NCBI GenBank assembly: GCA_900547945.1
Contig: URIT01000030.1
Location: 1-27,941 of the forward strand
Origin: an uncultured bacterium
GTDB taxonomy: Bacteria; Verrucomicrobiota; Kiritimatiellia; RFP12; UBA1067
Direction: 5' to 3'
DNA length: 27,941 bases
This document shows positions 26,010 through 27,941 of the stretch, piece by piece. The translations under genes were made by a program, and so were the position numbers. The notes under the pieces were generated by a model, which did not search any database, was not told the DNA's origin, and was given only the letters and a program-made list of their open reading frames with translations. Within the stretch, counting starts at the first letter, position 1, and the number at the start of each line of letters is the position of its first letter.

Positions 26010-27383
26010 TTAGACGACGCCCTGCGCGAGCATCGCGTCGGCGACCTTCGTGAAGCCGGCGATGTTGGCGCCCATCACGTAGTTGCCCTTGTGGCCGTAC
26101 TTCTCGGCGGCGGCCCAGGCGTTGTCGTGGATCGCCTTCATGATGCCCTTGAGCTTTGCGTCGACTTCCTCGGCGGTCCAGCTGAGGCGACCGGAGTTCT
26201 GCGACATTTCGAGGCCCGAGGTCGCGACGCCGCCGGCGTTCGAGGCCTTGCCCGGGGAGTACATGATCTTCGCGTTGACGAACGCCTCGATGGCGTCCGG
26301 CGTGGACGGCATGTTCGCGCCTTCGCCGACGAGCGTGCAACCGTGCTTGAGGAGGTAGGCGGCGTCGTCGCCGTTGAGTTCGTTCTGGCGGGCGCAGGGG
26401 AAGGCGCAGTCGATCTGGTCGGCAATCTGCCAGCTGTTTGCGCCCTTGTAGAACGCGACGCCCGCCTTGTCTTTCGCGAAGTCGGCGAGTTCGCCGCGCG
26501 TGACGTTCTTGAGGACCATGATTTCCTGCAGCATCTCCTCGGTGAGGCCGTCCTTGCAGTAGATTGCACCCGAACGGTCGGAGAGGGTGAGCACCTTCGC
26601 GCCGAGCTGCATGAGCTTCTGGGCGGCGAAGGAGGCGACGTTGCCGGCGCCGGAGATGACGCACTTCTTGCCCTCGAGGGTTTCGCCGCGCATGGCGAGC
26701 ATGTTCTCGGCGAAGTAGATGTCACCGTAGCCGGTCGCCTCGGGACGGATGAGCGAGCCGCCGTAAGAGAGGCCCTTGCCGGTGAGAACGCCCGTCCATT
26801 CGTTGACGAGGCGCTTGTACTGTCCAAAGAGATAGCCGATCTCGCGGCCGCCCACGTTCATGTCGCCGGCGGGGACGTCGGTGTCGGGGCCGATGTGGCG
26901 GTAGAGTTCCGTCATGAAGCTCTGGCAGAAACGCATGACCTCGCGATCGCTGCAGCGCTTGCCGGGGGTGTGGGGGCTCTGCTTCGGGTTGAAGTCCGAA
27001 CCTCCCTTGCCGCCGCCCATCGGGAGGGTCGTGAGGGAGTTCTTGAAGACCTGCTCGAAGGCGAGGAACTTGAGGACAGAGAGGTTCACCGACGGATCGA
27101 AGCGGAGACCGCCCTTGTACGGCCCGATCGCCGCGTTCATCTGAATGCGGTAGCCGCGGTTCACGCGCACGGCGCCCGTGTCGTCCACCCACGGCACGCG
27201 GAACATGATTACGCGCTCCGGCTCCACCATGCGCTCCAGAATGGCTTCTTCCTGGTAGGCCTTGTTCGCGTCGATGACGGGGGAGAGGGTGGTCAACACC
27301 TCGTCAACGGCCTGGAGGAATTCCGGCTCGTTGGCATTCTTCGCCTTGACGTCTTTGAGAACCGCTTCGATGTATGCGTTCAT
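26010..27383 (-). CDS. gdhA: NADP-type glutamate dehydrogenase
   Basis: This encodes 457 residues, typical of hexameric bacterial GDH. It makes glutamate from 2-oxoglutarate, ammonia and NAD(P)H. ATG 27383 is chosen because AAAGGAT precedes it; the upstream in-frame extension has no homology. The glutamate-binding block NAAIGPYKGGLRFDPSVN contains Lys90, and PMGGGKGGSDFNPK contains the catalytic Lys126, the positions expected for the family. The Rossmann motif SGAGNVASFAAQKLMQLGAKV follows, and the LVGEGANMPST block lies near the end. The coenzyme is probably NADPH by overall similarity to anabolic GDH, not proven. Nearby nfnAB could supply NADPH. Confidence 0.96.
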   Translation of the reverse strand: MNAYIEAVLKDVKAKNANEPEFLQAVDEVLTTLSPVIDANKAYQEEAILERMVEPERVIMFRVPWVDDTGAVRVNRGYRIQMNAAIGPYKGGLRFDPSVNLSVLKFLAFEQVFKNSLTTLPMGGGKGGSDFNPKQSPHTPGKRCSDREVMRFCQSFMTELYRHIGPDTDVPAGDMNVGGREIGYLFGQYKRLVNEWTGVLTGKGLSYGGSLIRPEATGYGDIYFAENMLAMRGETLEGKKCVISGAGNVASFAAQKLMQLGAKVLTLSDRSGAIYCKDGLTEEMLQEIMVLKNVTRGELADFAKDKAGVAFYKGANSWQIADQIDCAFPCARQNELNGDDAAYLLKHGCTLVGEGANMPSTPDAIEAFVNAKIMYSPGKASNAGGVATSGLEMSQNSGRLSWTAEEVDAKLKGIMKAIHDNAWAAAEKYGHKGNYVMGANIAGFTKVADAMLAQGVV

Positions 27384-27941
27384 GTATATCCTTTTTGAGT
27401 TGACGGTCCGGCCTTTGCGCAGACAGACCATGAATGAAAGAATTGGAAACGTCTAGAATGTGTTTACAGCAAATGTCATGCCATGTGCGTGTTTTTACAG
27501 GAAATGTTGGTCTGTGGAGGGCTTGTTTACATGGAGTGTAATGTCTCTGGGTGCGAATTACAAGATTTGTAATTCGGATAGGGTGTAAGGAAAAAAAGGG
27601 GTGGGGAAGGGTGGGGAAGGAAATAGAGGGTTGGCCTCCGGCCGGTTGGCACGGAGATTTCTAACGGAGGTTTGGACTCTCTTGTGCCCGCTTGATTTGT
27701 TCGGAACGCATTCGGACGCCACGCGCCGGGGGCAGCGCGGGTACTTTGCGCACCGTCCCCTTTTTTTACGAATGATTCTACAGAATTTGGTGGATGAGTG
27801 CCGGAACGGCGGGGTGGGGCGCGGATGGTCGTTGGGCATCCTTCTTGTTTGGCATGTTATTTGCTTTGGGGCATGAGATTTGTCTGGTAATGGGTTAGTG
27901 GGTTGCGCAGCCCACCAGTCGAATTGAGGGTGCGCCCGCCC
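27384..27941. other. gdhA upstream region and window end
   Basis: No supported gene. The region holds repeated TGTAAA boxes (27463-27545), a 9-bp inverted repeat GAATTACAA/TTGTAATTC (27555-27575), a 10-base exact tandem pair GTGGGGAAGG (27601-27620) and an 18-base exact repeat of sequence near 2677 (27716-27733). Confidence 0.55.
27463..27545 (-). promoter_or_regulatory. repeated TGTAAA boxes upstream of gdhA
   Basis: On the minus strand ACATTTCCTGTAAA (27508-27495) and ACATTTGCTGTAAA (27476-27463) differ by one base and are 32 bases apart, about three helical turns. A third, looser copy, ACATTACACTCCATGTAAA, lies further upstream near 27544-27526. The spacing suits a regulator binding one face of the DNA before gdhA. 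Confidence 0.45.

Noticed and set aside
27601..27876. Plus-strand frame at the right end of the window
   Set aside because: Repeat-derived Gly-rich start, no ribosome site and no recognisable domain.

Overview
The window is G+C-rich bacterial chromosome with dense housekeeping genes and a few long, repeat-filled intergenic stretches. No rRNA, tRNA or phylogenetic marker is present, so the host can only be inferred. The mix suggests an uncultured member of the Verrucomicrobiota/Lentisphaerota/Kiritimatiellae neighbourhood: secreted beta-helix proteins with FTMxGGxI repeats, a DUF4832-like secreted glycosidase-type protein, a Tat-exported protein paired with DoxX membrane proteins, Nfn-type transhydrogenase genes and GH36. 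This is style-based inference.

Layout, left to right. 2-367: C-terminal part of an L,D-transpeptidase. 441-1910: secreted DUF4832-type putative glycosidase. 1911-2812: about 0.9 kb without a convincing gene, ending in a promoter. 2813-5911: four-gene operon with ATGA overlaps, made of a small exported protein, a fusion of a DoxX-like membrane domain with a TIM-barrel-like domain, a free-standing DoxX protein, and a Tat-exported protein homologous to the fusion's second half. 5967-7322: a protein with a transglutaminase-like Cys/His/Asp pattern. 10177-7312 (minus): response regulator, sensor kinase, lipoprotein operon. 12722-10272 (minus): secreted beta-helix protein with a strong promoter.

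13321-21721 (plus) is a pyrimidine/glutamine-amidotransferase region: carA, pyrG, a 28-codon remnant of a GlmS-like amidotransferase, a frameshifted small ORF, a GH36 alpha-galactosidase, then carB. On the minus strand, nfnB and nfnA (24037-21748) encode an NADH-dependent ferredoxin:NADP+ oxidoreductase, and gdhA (27383-26010) encodes NADP-type glutamate dehydrogenase. Together these supply NADPH, fix ammonia into glutamate and feed glutamine nitrogen into UMP and CTP.

Between nfnA and gdhA lies the oddest part, about 24.1-25.9 kb. It holds one gene of unknown family (25113-24160, minus), visibly less G+C-rich than its neighbours. Around it sit at least eight unrelated short tandem duplications, with units of 11-25 bp in two to four copies. 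One of them forms the 3' end of that gene. Similar short duplications occur upstream of pyrG and gdhA and inside the carB linker.

The best candidates for something undescribed are (1) the paired fused/split DoxX plus exported TIM-barrel operon and (2) the unknown gene in the tandem-duplication-rich interval.
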